This document shows positions 55,954 to 64,000 of a DNA stretch of 64,000 bases, in pieces. The notes below the pieces were generated by a model. That model was not told where the DNA came from and ran no database searches. It saw only the letters and a program-made list of their open reading frames with translations. The translations under genes and the position numbers were made by a program. The stretch's first letter is position 1. Every line of letters begins with the position of its first letter. The stretch is from Prauserella rugosa (GTDB taxonomy: Bacteria > Actinomycetota > Actinomycetes > Mycobacteriales > Pseudonocardiaceae). The DNA lies in contig NZ_JOIJ01000002.1 of assembly GCF_000719975.1 (NCBI RefSeq), forward strand, positions 460,517 through 524,516. Reading direction: 5' to 3'.

Positions 55954-56014
55954 ATCATACCCCCGGTTGAACGCTCAACCAATATGCGTTACAGTCGTAG
56001 TTGAGAGCTCAACC
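55954..56014. promoter_or_regulatory. Divergent marR/yceI promoter region with two palindromic operators
   Basis: yceI promoter: TTGAAC (55967-55972), 17-bp spacer, TACAGT (55990-55995). marR promoter on the minus strand: TTGGTT (55977-55982), 17 bp, TATGAT (55954-55959). Palindromes GGTTGA-ACGC-TCAACC (55965-55980) and AGTTGA-GAGC-TCAACC (55999-56014) are 34 bp apart, covering the yceI -35 and the yceI transcription start. Architecture fits MarR repression of both genes. Confidence 0.72.
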
Positions 56015-56067
56015 ATGCGGGGTCACCGCACTCTCCACACAACACCGTGAGACACGAGGAGAACGCC

Positions 56068-56613
56068 ATGAGCGCACCCACCCAGATCCCCGGGTACATC
56101 GTCGGCACCTGGACCATCGACCCCGTCCACTCCGAGGTCACGTTCATCACCCGCCACCTCGGCGTGTCCAAGGTGCGCGGCCAGTTCACCGACTTCGAGG
56201 GCAAGATCACCACCGGTGAGACCTTCGCCGACTCGTCGGTCAACGCCACCATCAAGGCCGACAGCATCTACACCAAGAACGAGCAGCGCGACGCCCACGT
56301 CAAGGGCGAGGAGTTCCTCGACGTCGAGAAGTTCCCGACGCTCGAGTTCCGCTCGACCGGTGTTCGCCCCGAGGGCGACGGCTACGTCATCGACGGTGAG
56401 CTGACCCTGCACGGCGTCACCAAGCCGGTGTCGCTGAACGCCGAGCTGGGTGGCTTCGGCGACGGCATGAGCGAGGGCAGCAAGGTCATCGGTGTCGAGG
56501 CCTCCACCGAGATCAACCGCAGCGACTTCGAGGTCGCGACCCAGTTCCCGACCGCCGTCGTGGCCGACAAGGTCAAGATCGTCCTCGACATCGAGGCCGT
56601 CCTCGACAACTGA
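56068..56613 (+). CDS. YceI-family protein (lipid/isoprenoid-binding barrel)
   Basis: 181 residues starting MSAPTQIPGYIVGTWTIDPVHSEVTFITRHLGVSKVRGQF, with GAGGAGAACGCC before the ATG. EFLDVEKFPTLEFRSTGVRPEGDGYVIDGELTLHGVTKPV and IGVEASTEINRSDFE are YceI signatures. Known members form a lipocalin-like barrel that binds long isoprenoid chains. No signal peptide is present, so it appears cytoplasmic. It is controlled by the divergent MarR gene and ends at a strong terminator. Confidence 0.95.
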   Translation: MSAPTQIPGYIVGTWTIDPVHSEVTFITRHLGVSKVRGQFTDFEGKITTGETFADSSVNATIKADSIYTKNEQRDAHVKGEEFLDVEKFPTLEFRSTGVRPEGDGYVIDGELTLHGVTKPVSLNAELGGFGDGMSEGSKVIGVEASTEINRSDFEVATQFPTAVVADKVKIVLDIEAVLDN

Positions 56614-56665
56614 GACGCCGCCTCGGCCCCGTATCCGAGTCCCGGCAACGGGAAACCGGTGAGCC

Positions 56666-56706
56666 AAGGCCGCGCCTGCTGGATGTCCCCGAGCAGGCGC
56701 GGCCTT
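56666..56706. terminator. Bidirectional terminator between yceI and the HIT gene
   Basis: AAGGCCGCGCCTGCT (56666-56680) pairs perfectly with AGCAGGCGCGGCCTT (56692-56706) around an 11-nt loop. The ends begin with AA and finish with TT, so it can serve both convergent genes. There is no longer T-tract. Confidence 0.75.
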
Positions 56707-56724
56707 CGCGTGTCACGGCACCGC

Positions 56725-57297
56725 TCACCAGGCGTCGGCGAGCAGCTGCCGGGTCTGGCCGAGCAGCTGGGGCAGCACCTTCGTCTGGCCGACGACGGGC
56801 ATGAAGTTGGCGTCGCCACCCCAGCGCGGCACCACGTGCTGGTGCAGATGCGCGGCGATGCCCGCCCCGGCGATCACGCCCTGGTTCATCCCGATGTTGA
56901 AGCCGTGCGCGTCGGACACCGTCCGCACGACCGTCATGGCGTGCTGGGTGAACTCGGCGAGTTCGGCCGTCTCGGCGGTGGTGAGCTCGGTGTAGTCGGC
57001 CACGTGGCGATACGGCACGACCATGAGGTGGCCCGGGTTGTACGGATACAGGTTCAGGACCGCGTAGACGCTGCTCCCGCGCGCGACGATCAGCGCCTCG
57101 TCGTCGGGCATTCCGACGAGCCGGCAGAACGGGCACCCGTGCTCGCGATCGTGCTCGGGCTTGTTCTCGCCTTTGATGTACGCCATCCGGTGCGGGGTCC
57201 AGAGTCGCTGAAGCTGGTCCGGAACCCCGACACCGTCCTGGCCGACGAGGGACGTGTCGCCGTTCCCCGCCGCGGCGTCACCGTCCACGGCACTCAC
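56725..57297 (-). CDS. HIT-domain protein (Rv2613c-type, AP4A phosphorylase-like)
   Basis: 190 residues from GTG 57297, overlapping the thrS stop (GTGA). Zinc ligands are CPFC and the downstream His residues, and the histidine triad is [38 protein letters not shown] and [24 protein letters not shown] match the mycobacterial Rv2613c, which degrades diadenosine tetraphosphate. Co-translated with thrS. Confidence 0.93.
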   Translation of the reverse strand: MSAVDGDAAAGNGDTSLVGQDGVGVPDQLQRLWTPHRMAYIKGENKPEHDREHGCPFCRLVGMPDDEALIVARGSSVYAVLNLYPYNPGHLMVVPYRHVADYTELTTAETAELAEFTQHAMTVVRTVSDAHGFNIGMNQGVIAGAGIAAHLHQHVVPRWGGDANFMPVVGQTKVLPQLLGQTRQLLADAW

Positions 57298-59348
57298 TGT
57301 CCAACGTGGACCTCCACGGCCTCCGCCGTCGGCGAGGTGTTCTCCCTGCGCGCGACCCAGTCCGCGATGACCTGGACCGCACGGTCCGTCGGCACGCCGT
57401 TGATCTGCGTGCCGTCGCGGAACCGGAACGACACCGCGCCCGCCTCGACGTCCTTGCCGCCCGCGAGCAACAGGAACGGCACCTTCTGGGTGGTGTGGGT
57501 GCGGATCTTCTTCTGCATCCGGTCGTCGCTGGTGTCGACCTCGACGCGGATTCCCTTGGCCCGCAATGCCTTCTCGACGCCGCGCAGGTGCTCGACGTGC
57601 TCGCCGGCGATCGGGATCCCCACCACCTGGACCGGCGCGAGCCACGCGGGGAACGCACCCGCGTAGTGCTCGGTGAGGACACCGAAGAACCGCTCGATGG
57701 AGCCGAACTTCGCCGAGTGAATCATGATCGGCCGCTTCCGCTCGCCGTCGGCCGCCTGGTACTCCAGCTCGAAGCCCTCGGGCTGGTTGAAGTCGTACTG
57801 CACCGTGCCCATCTGCCAAGTCCGGCCGATCGCGTCCTTGGCCTGCACGGAGATCTTGGGGCCGTAGAACGCCGCACCACCGGGGTCGGCCACGAGTTCC
57901 AGGCCGGTGTCGTGCGCCACCTGCTCGAGCACGGCCGTCGCTTCGGCCCAGTCGGCGTCGGATCCGGCGAACTTGTCCGGTTTGGACTCGTCCCGCGTGG
58001 ACATCTCCAGGTAGAAGTCATCCATGCCGAAATCGCGCAGCACCGACAGCATGAAGTGCAGCAGGTGCTTGACTTCGTCGGGTGCCTGTTCCTTGGTGCA
58101 GTAGCTGTGCGAGTCGTCCTGCGCGAATCCGCGCACGCGGGTCAGTCCCTGGATGACCCCGGACTTCTCGTACCGGTACACGTGCCCGAACTCGAACAGC
58201 CGCAGCGGAAGCTCCCGGTAGGACCGTCCGCGCGAGCGGTAGATGAGGTTGTGCATCGGGCAGTTCATCGCCTTGAGGCGATACTGGTACCCGTCGAACT
58301 CCATCGGCGGGAACATGGTGTCCGCGTAGTACGGCAGGTGACCCGAGGTGTGGAACAGCTGCTCGTGCGAGATGTGCGGGGTGCCGACGTACTCGAAGCC
58401 CTCGTCGATGTGGCGCTGGCGGACGTAGTCCTCCATCTCCCGCTTGATGATGCCGCCCTTGGGGTGGAACACCGGCAGACCCGAACCGATCTCGTCGGGG
58501 AACGAGAACAGGTCGAGCTCGGCGCCCAGTTTGCGGTGATCGCGCCGTTCGGCCTCGGCGAGCCGCTCGATGTACTCGTCGAGCTTCTCCTGGGATTCCC
58601 ACGCCGTTCCGTAGATGCGCTGCAGCTGCTGGTTGGCCTGGTCCCCGCGCCAGTAGGCGGCGGCCGTGCGGGTGAGCTTGAACGCCGGGATGTATTTGGT
58701 GGTGGGCACGTGCGGACCCCGGCAGAGGTCGCCCCAGACCCGTTCCTTGCTGCGCGGGTCGAGGTTGTCGTAGATCGTCAGCTCGCCGCCGCCGACCTCC
58801 ATCACCTCGGAGGTGTCGACGGTGTCGCCACTGTCGTCGCCGGACTTCAGGTCGACCAGCTCGAGTTTGAACGGCTCGTCGGCGAGCTCTTCCTTCGCCG
58901 CCTCGATCGAGTCGACGCGCCGCCGAGAGAACTGCTGGGCACCCTTGATGATCTGCTTCATGCGCTTCTCCAGCGCCTGCAGGTCCTCGGGAGTGAACGG
59001 GGTGTCGACGGCGAAGTCGTAGTAGAAGCCGTCCTTGACCGGCGGGCCGATACCGAGCTTGGCCTCGGGGAACTGCTGCTGCACGGCCTGGGCGAGCACG
59101 TGGGCGGCGGAGTGCCGGATGACGCTCCGGCCGTCCTCGGTGTCGGCGGCGACGGGCTCGACCTCGACGTCCACCTCGGGCGCCCACGCCAGGTCGCGCA
59201 GCTGCCCTTCGGCGTCGCGCACGACGACGATCGCGTCCGGCCCCTTGCTCGGCAGGCCTGCCTCGCGCACCGCGGCACCCGCCGTAGTGCCCGCCGGCAC
59301 CACCACGCGTCCGGTGGTTTCGGCGGCGACGAACGACGGCTGCGACAC
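57294..59348 (-). CDS. thrS: Threonine--tRNA ligase
   Basis: 684 residues from GTG 59348 (GAGGAG upstream). TGS domain at the N-terminus; the editing domain has [14 protein letters not shown], the HxxxH zinc motif, and DLCRGPHVP. The catalytic core follows with [56 protein letters not shown] and [12 protein letters not shown], and the anticodon domain closes it. The leader shows no T-box. Confidence 0.97.
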   Translation of the reverse strand: MSQPSFVAAETTGRVVVPAGTTAGAAVREAGLPSKGPDAIVVVRDAEGQLRDLAWAPEVDVEVEPVAADTEDGRSVIRHSAAHVLAQAVQQQFPEAKLGIGPPVKDGFYYDFAVDTPFTPEDLQALEKRMKQIIKGAQQFSRRRVDSIEAAKEELADEPFKLELVDLKSGDDSGDTVDTSEVMEVGGGELTIYDNLDPRSKERVWGDLCRGPHVPTTKYIPAFKLTRTAAAYWRGDQANQQLQRIYGTAWESQEKLDEYIERLAEAERRDHRKLGAELDLFSFPDEIGSGLPVFHPKGGIIKREMEDYVRQRHIDEGFEYVGTPHISHEQLFHTSGHLPYYADTMFPPMEFDGYQYRLKAMNCPMHNLIYRSRGRSYRELPLRLFEFGHVYRYEKSGVIQGLTRVRGFAQDDSHSYCTKEQAPDEVKHLLHFMLSVLRDFGMDDFYLEMSTRDESKPDKFAGSDADWAEATAVLEQVAHDTGLELVADPGGAAFYGPKISVQAKDAIGRTWQMGTVQYDFNQPEGFELEYQAADGERKRPIMIHSAKFGSIERFFGVLTEHYAGAFPAWLAPVQVVGIPIAGEHVEHLRGVEKALRAKGIRVEVDTSDDRMQKKIRTHTTQKVPFLLLAGGKDVEAGAVSFRFRDGTQINGVPTDRAVQVIADWVARRENTSPTAEAVEVHVGQ

Positions 59349-59449
59349 GGTGAACTCCTCGAAAGCGCATTAACACAGGTACTTGCTGGGTCAATGCTAG
59401 CCACCGGGCCGCGGCCGCCGGTTCGCCGCCCGCACGTTCTCCGGCCCGC

Positions 59450-60061
59450 TCAGACGGTGGCGACGACCTCGTCGTAGTCCAGCCGCGGCAGGCGCTGCTG
59501 CCAGGCGTTCTCGCCCGGCTTGCCGATGTTCACCACGACGAGGGACTTCCACGGCTTGTCGGTGAAGAACTCGGCGTCGATCCCCGCGGCGTCGAACCCG
59601 GTCATCGGACCCGCGGCGAGCCCCGCGGCGCGCACGCCGAGGATGAAGTAGCCGACCTGCAGGGACGCGTTGAGCTTCGAGACCTGCTCGCGGCCTGCGG
59701 GGTCGCTGAACATGTCCTTCGCGCCGGGCGCGTGCGGGAAGACGGTGGGCAGGTTCTCGTGGAAGTCCGCGTCGGCGGCGAGCACGACGGTGACCGGCGC
59801 AGCCTCGGTCTTCGGGCGGTTGCCCTCGGCCATGTGCTTGAGGAGACGCTGTTTGGCGTCGTCGGTGCGCACGACGAGCGCGCGCAGCGGCTGGTTGTTC
59901 ATGGACGTCGGCGCCCACTTCACCAGGTCGTAGATGGCCCGCAGCTGCTCGTCGGCGACGGGCTCGGAGCTGAACGTGTTGGCCGTGCGCGCCTCGCGGA
60001 ACAGCAGGTTCTGCGCCTCGGCCTGCAGCTCGAGCACGGAGTCGGTCGTGGAGGAGGTCAT
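59450..60061 (-). CDS. Nitroreductase-family protein (RutE/malonic semialdehyde reductase-like)
   Basis: 203 residues. FREARTANTFSSEPVADEQLRAIYDLVKWAPTSMNNQPLRALVVR, HMAEGNRPKT and the C-terminal GKPGENAWQQRLPRLDYDEVV match the RutE/HadB-like branch of the FMN-dependent nitroreductase fold. That branch includes the E. coli malonic semialdehyde reductase of the Rut pathway. A palindrome-like segment lies just upstream. Link to the pyrimidine cluster 50 kb away is only a suggestion. Confidence 0.88.
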   Translation of the reverse strand: MTSSTTDSVLELQAEAQNLLFREARTANTFSSEPVADEQLRAIYDLVKWAPTSMNNQPLRALVVRTDDAKQRLLKHMAEGNRPKTEAAPVTVVLAADADFHENLPTVFPHAPGAKDMFSDPAGREQVSKLNASLQVGYFILGVRAAGLAAGPMTGFDAAGIDAEFFTDKPWKSLVVVNIGKPGENAWQQRLPRLDYDEVVATV

Positions 60062-60101
60062 GTCGCCGTCGCCTTTCCGTCGGTGGTCGATCTACCGAGC
60101 A

Positions 60102-60126
60102 CAACATAGTTGAGCCCTTGACAACT
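60102..60126. promoter_or_regulatory. Palindromic region upstream of the nitroreductase gene
   Basis: CAACATAGTTG (60102-60112) is a perfect 11-bp palindrome and AGTTG (60108-60112) also pairs with CAACT (60122-60126). It recalls the AGTTGA palindrome of the MarR/YceI region but is not identical. A regulatory role is a guess. Confidence 0.35.
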
Positions 60127-60264
60127 TCCTGGAGCGCCTCGTGCCGCGCGTCACATCACCTCGACGGCATACCTCGCGGCAGCTCATCGTTGAAACTGGA
60201 ACGACCAGCGCAGGAGCTGTGTCCGTCGACTTCCGGTCCACCCCCAGCGATGCGTGAACACGAA

Positions 60265-60296
60265 GAAAGCGCACCCGCTGTCGCAGGTGCGCTTTC
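60265..60296 (-). terminator. Terminator after tRNA-Val(CAC)
   Basis: GAAAGCGCACC (60265-60275) pairs with GGTGCGCTTTC (60286-60296) around ten bases. On the minus strand it is followed by TTCTTCGTGTT, a weakly T-rich run, seven bases beyond the tRNA. Confidence 0.75.
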
Positions 60297-60302
60297 GTGG
60301 GG

Positions 60303-60374
60303 TGCGCGATACTGGGATCGAACCAGTGACCTCTTCGGTGTGAACGAAGCGCTCTCCCGCTGAGCTAATCGCGC
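60303..60374 (-). tRNA. tRNA-Val (anticodon CAC)
   Basis: A 72-nt cloverleaf: acceptor GCGCGAT/ATCGCGC, D-arm TTAGCTCAGCGGGAGAGC, anticodon stem CTTCG/CGAAG with loop TTCACAC giving CAC, T-arm CACTGGTTCGATCCCAGT... and A discriminator. The 3' CCA is only partly encoded (CCC follows). A weak promoter (TTGTCG, 19 bp, TACAGT) may lie at 60395-60425. Confidence 0.95.
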
Positions 60375-60773
60375 TCTGTGCTGTTGTGCGATCAACTGTA
60401 GCGGACGCCGTTAGGCCGCCGACAAACGGGTGGTCCTTCGACCCACACGGTGCGCATACGTGCGGAAACGCTCCGTAGAAGAGGCTGGACAACGGCACCG
60501 TGTCGGCGCCGAACGCGCCGCGCGGGCCTATGTCGTGGACAACACGGGCGATCCCGGTCCTATCGCGGAGGAAGTAAACCGGCCAGTATGTACGGACGTG
60601 TGCGACACACGCGGTCGCGGAAGCGCGGCCGAGGCTGACCGGAGGTGACGGGCGCTACACCCGCTAACTCGTCCGAGTGGTCTCAGCGATCACCGCGAGC
60701 GAATCGGGCTCCGGCTGCGTCTCACAGTCAAGCCTCGGCCGACCGGCCGGGAAGGGAGCAGAAGGGTACGACC
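60375..60773. other. Non-coding region between tRNA-Val(CAC) and ssgB
   Basis: About 400 bp with no supported gene; small open frames here have no recognisable product or ribosome site. It should hold the promoters of both the tRNA (minus strand) and ssgB (plus strand). I see no clear WhiG/BldN-type promoter. Confidence 0.5.
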
Positions 60774-61199
60774 ATGCGAAACGATCACGTGACGCTCCGG
60801 TCCAACGCGGTCTTCGACCTGCTGGCACCGAAAACGCCTCCCGTTCCGGTGAAGGTGGAGCTCCGGTACGACACCCAGGACCCCTACGCCGTCATCGCGG
60901 CGTTCCGCACGGGCAGAGCCGGCTGGGTCGAATGGGTGTTCGCGCGCGATCTGATCGCCGACGGCCTGCTCGCCGACGCCGGGGACGGCGACGTGCACAT
61001 CCGGCCGTCCACCGAGGATCCCGAATCGGTGCTGATCGAGCTCACCTCACCGTCCGGGCACGCGATGTTCGAGGCGTCCGCCGAGGAGCTCGCCGACTTC
61101 CTCGACCGGACCTACGACGTGGTGCTGCCGGGCAACGAACACCTGTGGGTGGACGTCGACGAGGCGCTGACGCGGCTCATCCCCAACGATTTGGGCTGA
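60774..61199 (+). CDS. ssgB: SsgB-like SsgA-family sporulation and cell division regulator
   Basis: 141 residues. VELRYDTQDPYAVIAAFRTGRAGWVEWVFARDLIADGL and DGDVHIRPSTEDPESVLIELTSPSGHAMFEASAEELADFLDRTYDVVLPGNEH are the SsgA/SsgB signature. SsgB recruits FtsZ to septum sites in sporulating actinomycetes. GAAGGG precedes the start by about nine bases. A developmental role in a mycelial organism is implied. Confidence 0.92.
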   Translation: MRNDHVTLRSNAVFDLLAPKTPPVPVKVELRYDTQDPYAVIAAFRTGRAGWVEWVFARDLIADGLLADAGDGDVHIRPSTEDPESVLIELTSPSGHAMFEASAEELADFLDRTYDVVLPGNEHLWVDVDEALTRLIPNDLG

Positions 61200-61336
61200 T
61201 CACACCGGCCGCCGCGGTGGGGTCGTGACAGAAAGCGACCCCCCGTGCAGGGCCCGATGCCGGGGCCGGTACAGTTCTTCACACACCACGGCGACGGGGA
61301 AACACCTCAGGGAGTTGCCTCCGGGGCCGGAAAAAT

Positions 61337-61409
61337 GCGGACGTAGCGCAGCTGGTAGCGCATCACCTTGCCAAGGTGAGGGTCGCGGGTTCGAGTCCCG
61401 TCGTCCGCT
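61337..61409 (+). tRNA. tRNA-Gly (anticodon GCC)
   Basis: 73 nt: acceptor GCGGACG/CGTCCGC, D-arm TAGCGCAGCTGGTAGCGCA, anticodon stem CACCT/AGGTG with loop TGCCA centred on GCC, T-arm GCGGGTTCGAGTCCCGT. CCA is not encoded. First gene of a three-tRNA cluster. Confidence 0.96.
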
Positions 61410-61463
61410 CGACTGCGGCGGCTACCCGCAGTTGGATCAGGCGAATGCCCGATTCACATATGC

Positions 61464-61535
61464 GGCGGCGTGGCCGAGTGGTTCAGGCAAGGGCCTGCAA
61501 AGCCCTGTACGCGGGTTCGATTCCCGCCGCCGCCT
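61464..61535 (+). tRNA. tRNA-Cys (anticodon GCA)
   Basis: 72 nt: acceptor GGCGGCG/CGCCGCC, anticodon stem GGGCC/AGCCC region with loop CTGCAAA giving GCA, T-arm GCGGGTTCGATTCCCGC and the U73 discriminator required for cysteine. It ends one base before the next tRNA. Confidence 0.96.
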
Positions 61536-61536
61536 C

Positions 61537-61611
61537 GCGCGATTAGCTCAGCGGGAGAGCGCTACCTTGACACGGTAGAGGTCACTGGTTCGATCCCAGT
61601 ATCGCGCACCA
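61537..61611 (+). tRNA. tRNA-Val (anticodon GAC)
   Basis: Acceptor GCGCGAT/ATCGCGC, anticodon stem CTACC/GGTAG with loop TTGACAC giving GAC, T-arm as in the minus-strand tRNA-Val, and an encoded CCA end. Outside the anticodon arm it is nearly identical to tRNA-Val(CAC) 1.2 kb away in opposite orientation. Confidence 0.97.
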
Positions 61612-61613
61612 AC

Positions 61614-61649
61614 AAAGTCCCCATCCCGGGAAGCCGGGGTGGGGACTTT
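61614..61649 (+). terminator. Terminator after the tRNA cluster
   Basis: AAAGTCCCCATCCCGG (61614-61629) pairs with CCGGGGTGGGGACTTT (61634-61649), one G-T wobble, four-base loop, followed by CTCGTTG. It lies three bases past the CCA end of tRNA-Val. Confidence 0.85.
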
Positions 61650-61701
61650 CTCGTTGCGGGGTGGCTGCGGCGGTCGGCGAGGAACTCCCTCGGCGCGGCC
61701 G

Positions 61702-62724
61702 TCAGAACGCTTCCGCGGCGCCGTTCCTCCTCGGATCCGCGCAAGCGCGGAGAACTCCGGAGCCGGGGTCGATCGTGACGCCGTCGAAGTTCCCGGTCAG
61801 CGAGTGCCACGGACCGAGATCGGCGAGCCATCCCCCGCGAGCCGTCCACCGACGACGGAACTCCGCATCGACCGCAGCCGGGAATCCGTGCTCGAGCGTG
61901 ACGCCGGGCAGCCACCCGTGCTCGGGCTCGTGCGGCCGCGCACCGAAGCGCGGCATAGCGACGACCTCCTCGATCGGCAGCCCGAAATCGATGACGTGCA
62001 CCAGGCTCTGCAGAACGCACGCCACCAGAGACACCGACGGCGAACCGGAGGCAAGCACGGGGCGACCGTGCGCCAACACCATATTCGGAGCGAGATACAC
62101 CGTCGCCCGTTCACCGAGTGCGGGCATACCGCGTTGAAAGAACGATCCTCCTGCGGACAACTGCGTGCCCTCGGCGAACAGCCCGTTCACCCACGGGGAG
62201 GCCATATGCGAATGCGTGAGTGACGCGACGTTCCGCTGCTCGTCCACGACCGTGACGTGAATCGTCCCCGGGGACGGCACAGGACCGCTACCCGGCCGGT
62301 CCACCATGCCCGACGCCGCATTCCGGCCTGCGCGCGCCGGCGCATAGTAGACCTGGTTGTGCACGTCTGCGAGCAGTTCCAGCGTCTCCGCCGACTCCGT
62401 CGCCGGCCCCATCGCAGCCACGTCGCGAGCTTCCAGGAGCGCCAGCGCATCGATCAGTTGGGCACCGCCATCGTCCGGCGGAGCCGAGGCCACCACCTCC
62501 ATGCCTCGATAGGTTCCGCGCACTGGTTCGTACCAGCGCGGCTCGTAGGCGTGGAAGTCGTCGGCGCTGATCACTCCCCCGCCCCGCGCGCACTCCATGG
62601 AGAACGCCGTGGCGAAATCGCCGAGGTAGTAGTCCCAGTTCTCGCCGGACGGCGAGAGCCTCGGGACGGCCAGCCCTTGTCTCTGCTGGCGAGAAGGCTC
62701 GGAACCGGGGCGGCTTGCGCAACC
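61702..62724 (-). pseudogene. Gamma-glutamyltransferase remnant, 5' truncated
   Basis: The C-terminal part of a gamma-glutamyltranspeptidase-type protein. GGGVISADDFHAYEPRWYEPVRGTYRG is the end of the large subunit, GTIHVTVVDEQRNVASLTHS includes the Thr position of the autocatalytic cleavage site, and YLAPNMVLAHGRPVLASGSPS, DFGLPIEEVVAMPRFGARP and LRACADPRRNGAAEAF are small-subunit signatures. Homologous sequence continues in frame past the first ATG (62598) as ENWDYYLGDFATAFS until a stop at 62725-62727. The first ~200 residues of a normal enzyme are absent, so it is almost certainly non-functional. Confidence 0.75.
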
Positions 62725-62821
62725 TCATCCACGGTTCGTGCCCTCAGCGTGCCACTCGCGACGAAGGGCCGTTGGCTCCTCACCGGCAGGCGGGCGACAC
62801 GCCTTGATTCTACGCTCCTCC

Positions 62822-63880
62822 CTAGGAAGTGCGGACGTCAAAACCTCGGGTCAACCCGTTCTCGTCGAGCGTGATCCAGGTGTCGATGCGTAGGCGGGCG
62901 AGGAAGGCGTCGTCATGGCTGACGACGATGAGGCCGCCGCGATAGGCCTCCAGCGCGGAGACGAGTTCATCGATGCTGCCCAGATCCAGGTTGTTGGTCG
63001 GTTCGTCAAGCACGAGAAGCTGATGCGCGGGTTCAGCGAGGAGGAGCGTCGCGAGGGCGACGCGGAAACGTTCGCCGCCGGAGAGATCGGCCACCCGGCG
63101 ATGGACGGCATCCGCCCGGAAGAGGAAGCGAGCGAGATTCGCGCGGAGGTCCCCCTCCAGCGCACGGGGCGCTGCGGCGCGTACCGTGTCGAGGATGCTT
63201 CGGTCCTCGTTCAAATGGTCGAGCCGCTGAGGCAGGTAGCCAATGCGATCCGTGCATCTCGTCGCCCGCGCTGCCCCGTGGGCGACGCTCTGCGGATGGA
63301 CCAGAGTGCGGAGAAGGCGCGTCTTTCCGATGCCGTTGCGGCCGGTCAGCGCGACCCGCTCCGGGCCCTGCACGACGAATCTGAGGCCGCGGCCATCATG
63401 CAGTTCCGCCAAGCGCCGTGCGGCGGGGACTTCGGGGTCGGGTAAGTCGATCTTGATGTGGGCATCGTCCCGGAGCCGTGCGGCTTGCTGCTCGGCCTCA
63501 CGTCGCGCAGCCTCGACCTTCTCGTCAAGCTCTCCGCGGAGCTTGCCTGCGGAGACCTGGGCTTCGGTCTTGCGCTGGTTCATGACGATCTTCGGCTTGC
63601 GCTTGTTCGCGGAGTCCGTGCGCGCATACCGGGCACGCCGGGCGAGCTTGGTCTGCGCCTCGATCCGCTGTTTCTCCTCGGTCTTGACCTTCTGCTCCGC
63701 TGTGCGACGCGCCTGTTCGACCGCCGCCTGTTCCTGCTCCACGTGCTGTCGATAGGTGCTGTAGTTTCCGCCGAACACGGTCAACGAACCAGTGCGTAGT
63801 TCAGCGGTATCCTCCATGAGATCGAGGAGAGTGACATCGTGGCTCACGACGATCAGTGCCCCGCGCCATCCGAGGATCAC
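62822..63880 (-). pseudogene. ABC-F family ATPase lacking its N-terminal ABC domain
   Basis: 352 residues from a GTG inside the H-loop region of the first ATPase (LIVVSHDVTLLDLMEDTAEL). An interdomain linker rich in Lys/Arg/Glu follows, then a complete second ABC domain: Walker A LTGRNGIGKTRLLRTL, signature LSGGERFRVALATLLL, Walker B LLVLDEPTNNLDL and H-loop LIVVSHDDAFLARL. Real ABC-F proteins have two such domains. The reading frame continues eight codons upstream (PARSDLYD) before meeting a stop in an insertion-sequence end, so the 5' half was probably lost by insertion. Confidence 0.75.
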
Positions 63881-63902
63881 ATCGTAAAGGTCGCTCCTGG
63901 CC

Positions 63903-64000
63903 GGTCAAGTCCCTTGTGGTGGTGTAGTGCTGCGTTGTCCTTCTCTGGGGTTGTTAGGCGCTGAGTTCGAGGATGGGGTCGTTGGGTGTCTCCGTGTCGG
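63903..64000 (-). mobile_element. End of an insertion sequence, probably IS256-like (partial)
   Basis: On the minus strand an open frame entering from beyond the window ends DTETPNDPILELSA-stop (stop 63954-63956), followed by about 50 non-coding bases ending ACCACAAGGGACTTGACC. A short transposase C-terminus followed by a short tail and a GGGAC-type terminal repeat is typical of IS elements, and the tail resembles IS256-family ends from memory. The element abuts the truncated ABC-F gene. Its other end is outside the window. Confidence 0.45.

Noticed and set aside
59349..59449. T-box or riboswitch ahead of thrS
   Set aside because: No specifier stem, no T-box sequence and only about 100 bp in the gap; the same holds for alaS and aspS.
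60430..60648. Small open frame ahead of ssgB
   Set aside because: No start signal, composition like random high-GC sequence, no homology recognised.
62571..62783. A 70-residue frame between the gamma-glutamyltransferase and ABC-F remnants
   Set aside because: Only a possible out-of-frame piece of the decayed gamma-glutamyltransferase; similarity too weak to annotate.

Overview
The window is chromosomal DNA from a very high-GC actinobacterium. The family Pseudonocardiaceae (Saccharomonospora-like) is my best guess, because it combines an SsgA-family sporulation regulator, phosphatidylinositol-mannoside genes, an F420-type luciferase-like enzyme, a Streptomyces-type subtilisin inhibitor and the conserved actinobacterial order rarA / alaS-ruvX-mltG-aroE / aspS / rel-apt-secF-secD-yajC / ruvCAB / yebC-pdxT / pimA-patA-pgsA / thrS. 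Family and species are inferred from gene content only.

Layout. 1-9153: a reductive pyrimidine (or hydantoin) catabolic locus with CoA-acylating semialdehyde dehydrogenase (partial), omega-aminotransferase, a PucR-type regulator, an NCS1 nucleobase transporter, an N-carbamoyl-beta-alanine amidohydrolase, a dihydropyrimidinase and a putative F420-dependent oxidoreductase. A secreted subtilisin inhibitor gene sits inside it. No dihydropyrimidine dehydrogenase is present. 9327-11527: a D-2-hydroxyacid dehydrogenase and a secreted endonuclease/phosphatase-fold protein. 11623-18892: aroE, mltG, ruvX, alaS and two small conserved genes, tightly coupled. 19163-28396: a Tat-exported phospholipase C, rarA, an SGNH hydrolase, an aminoglycoside-phosphotransferase-like protein, aspS and a radical-SAM gene preceded by a LexA-type SOS box. 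28514-34217: a YibE/F membrane protein, two hypothetical proteins, a metallo-hydrolase, a peptidyl-prolyl isomerase and an enoyl-CoA hydratase. 34248-43880: rel, apt, secF, secD, yajC, ruvB, ruvA and ruvC, the last with a SOS box at its start. 44007-49029: a DUF4262 protein, yebC, pdxT, an AzlCD exporter with a divergent XRE-cupin regulator, and pdxS. 49227-57297: an EF-G-like GTPase, an XdhC-like protein, pimA, a PIM acyltransferase, pgsA, a MarR/YceI divergent pair and a HIT protein. 57294-61611: thrS, a RutE-like nitroreductase, ssgB and four tRNA genes. 61700-64000: decayed DNA downstream of the tRNA cluster, with a gamma-glutamyltransferase remnant, an ABC-F gene lacking its 5' half and the end of an insertion sequence.

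How the genes work together. The first cluster should import pyrimidines or hydantoins and convert dihydropyrimidines through N-carbamoyl-beta-alanine and beta-alanine to malonate semialdehyde and acetyl-CoA. rel, sec, ruv, alaS, aspS and thrS are housekeeping genes. pgsA, the acyltransferase and pimA make phosphatidylinositol and its mannosides. Two SOS boxes probably put ruvCAB and the radical-SAM gene under LexA. Two other divergent pairs (AzlCD/XRE and YceI/MarR) each carry two copies of a palindrome over readable promoters. A recurring oddity is a set of 15-bp-period tandem arrays at five unrelated loci, four of them in frame inside coding sequences.
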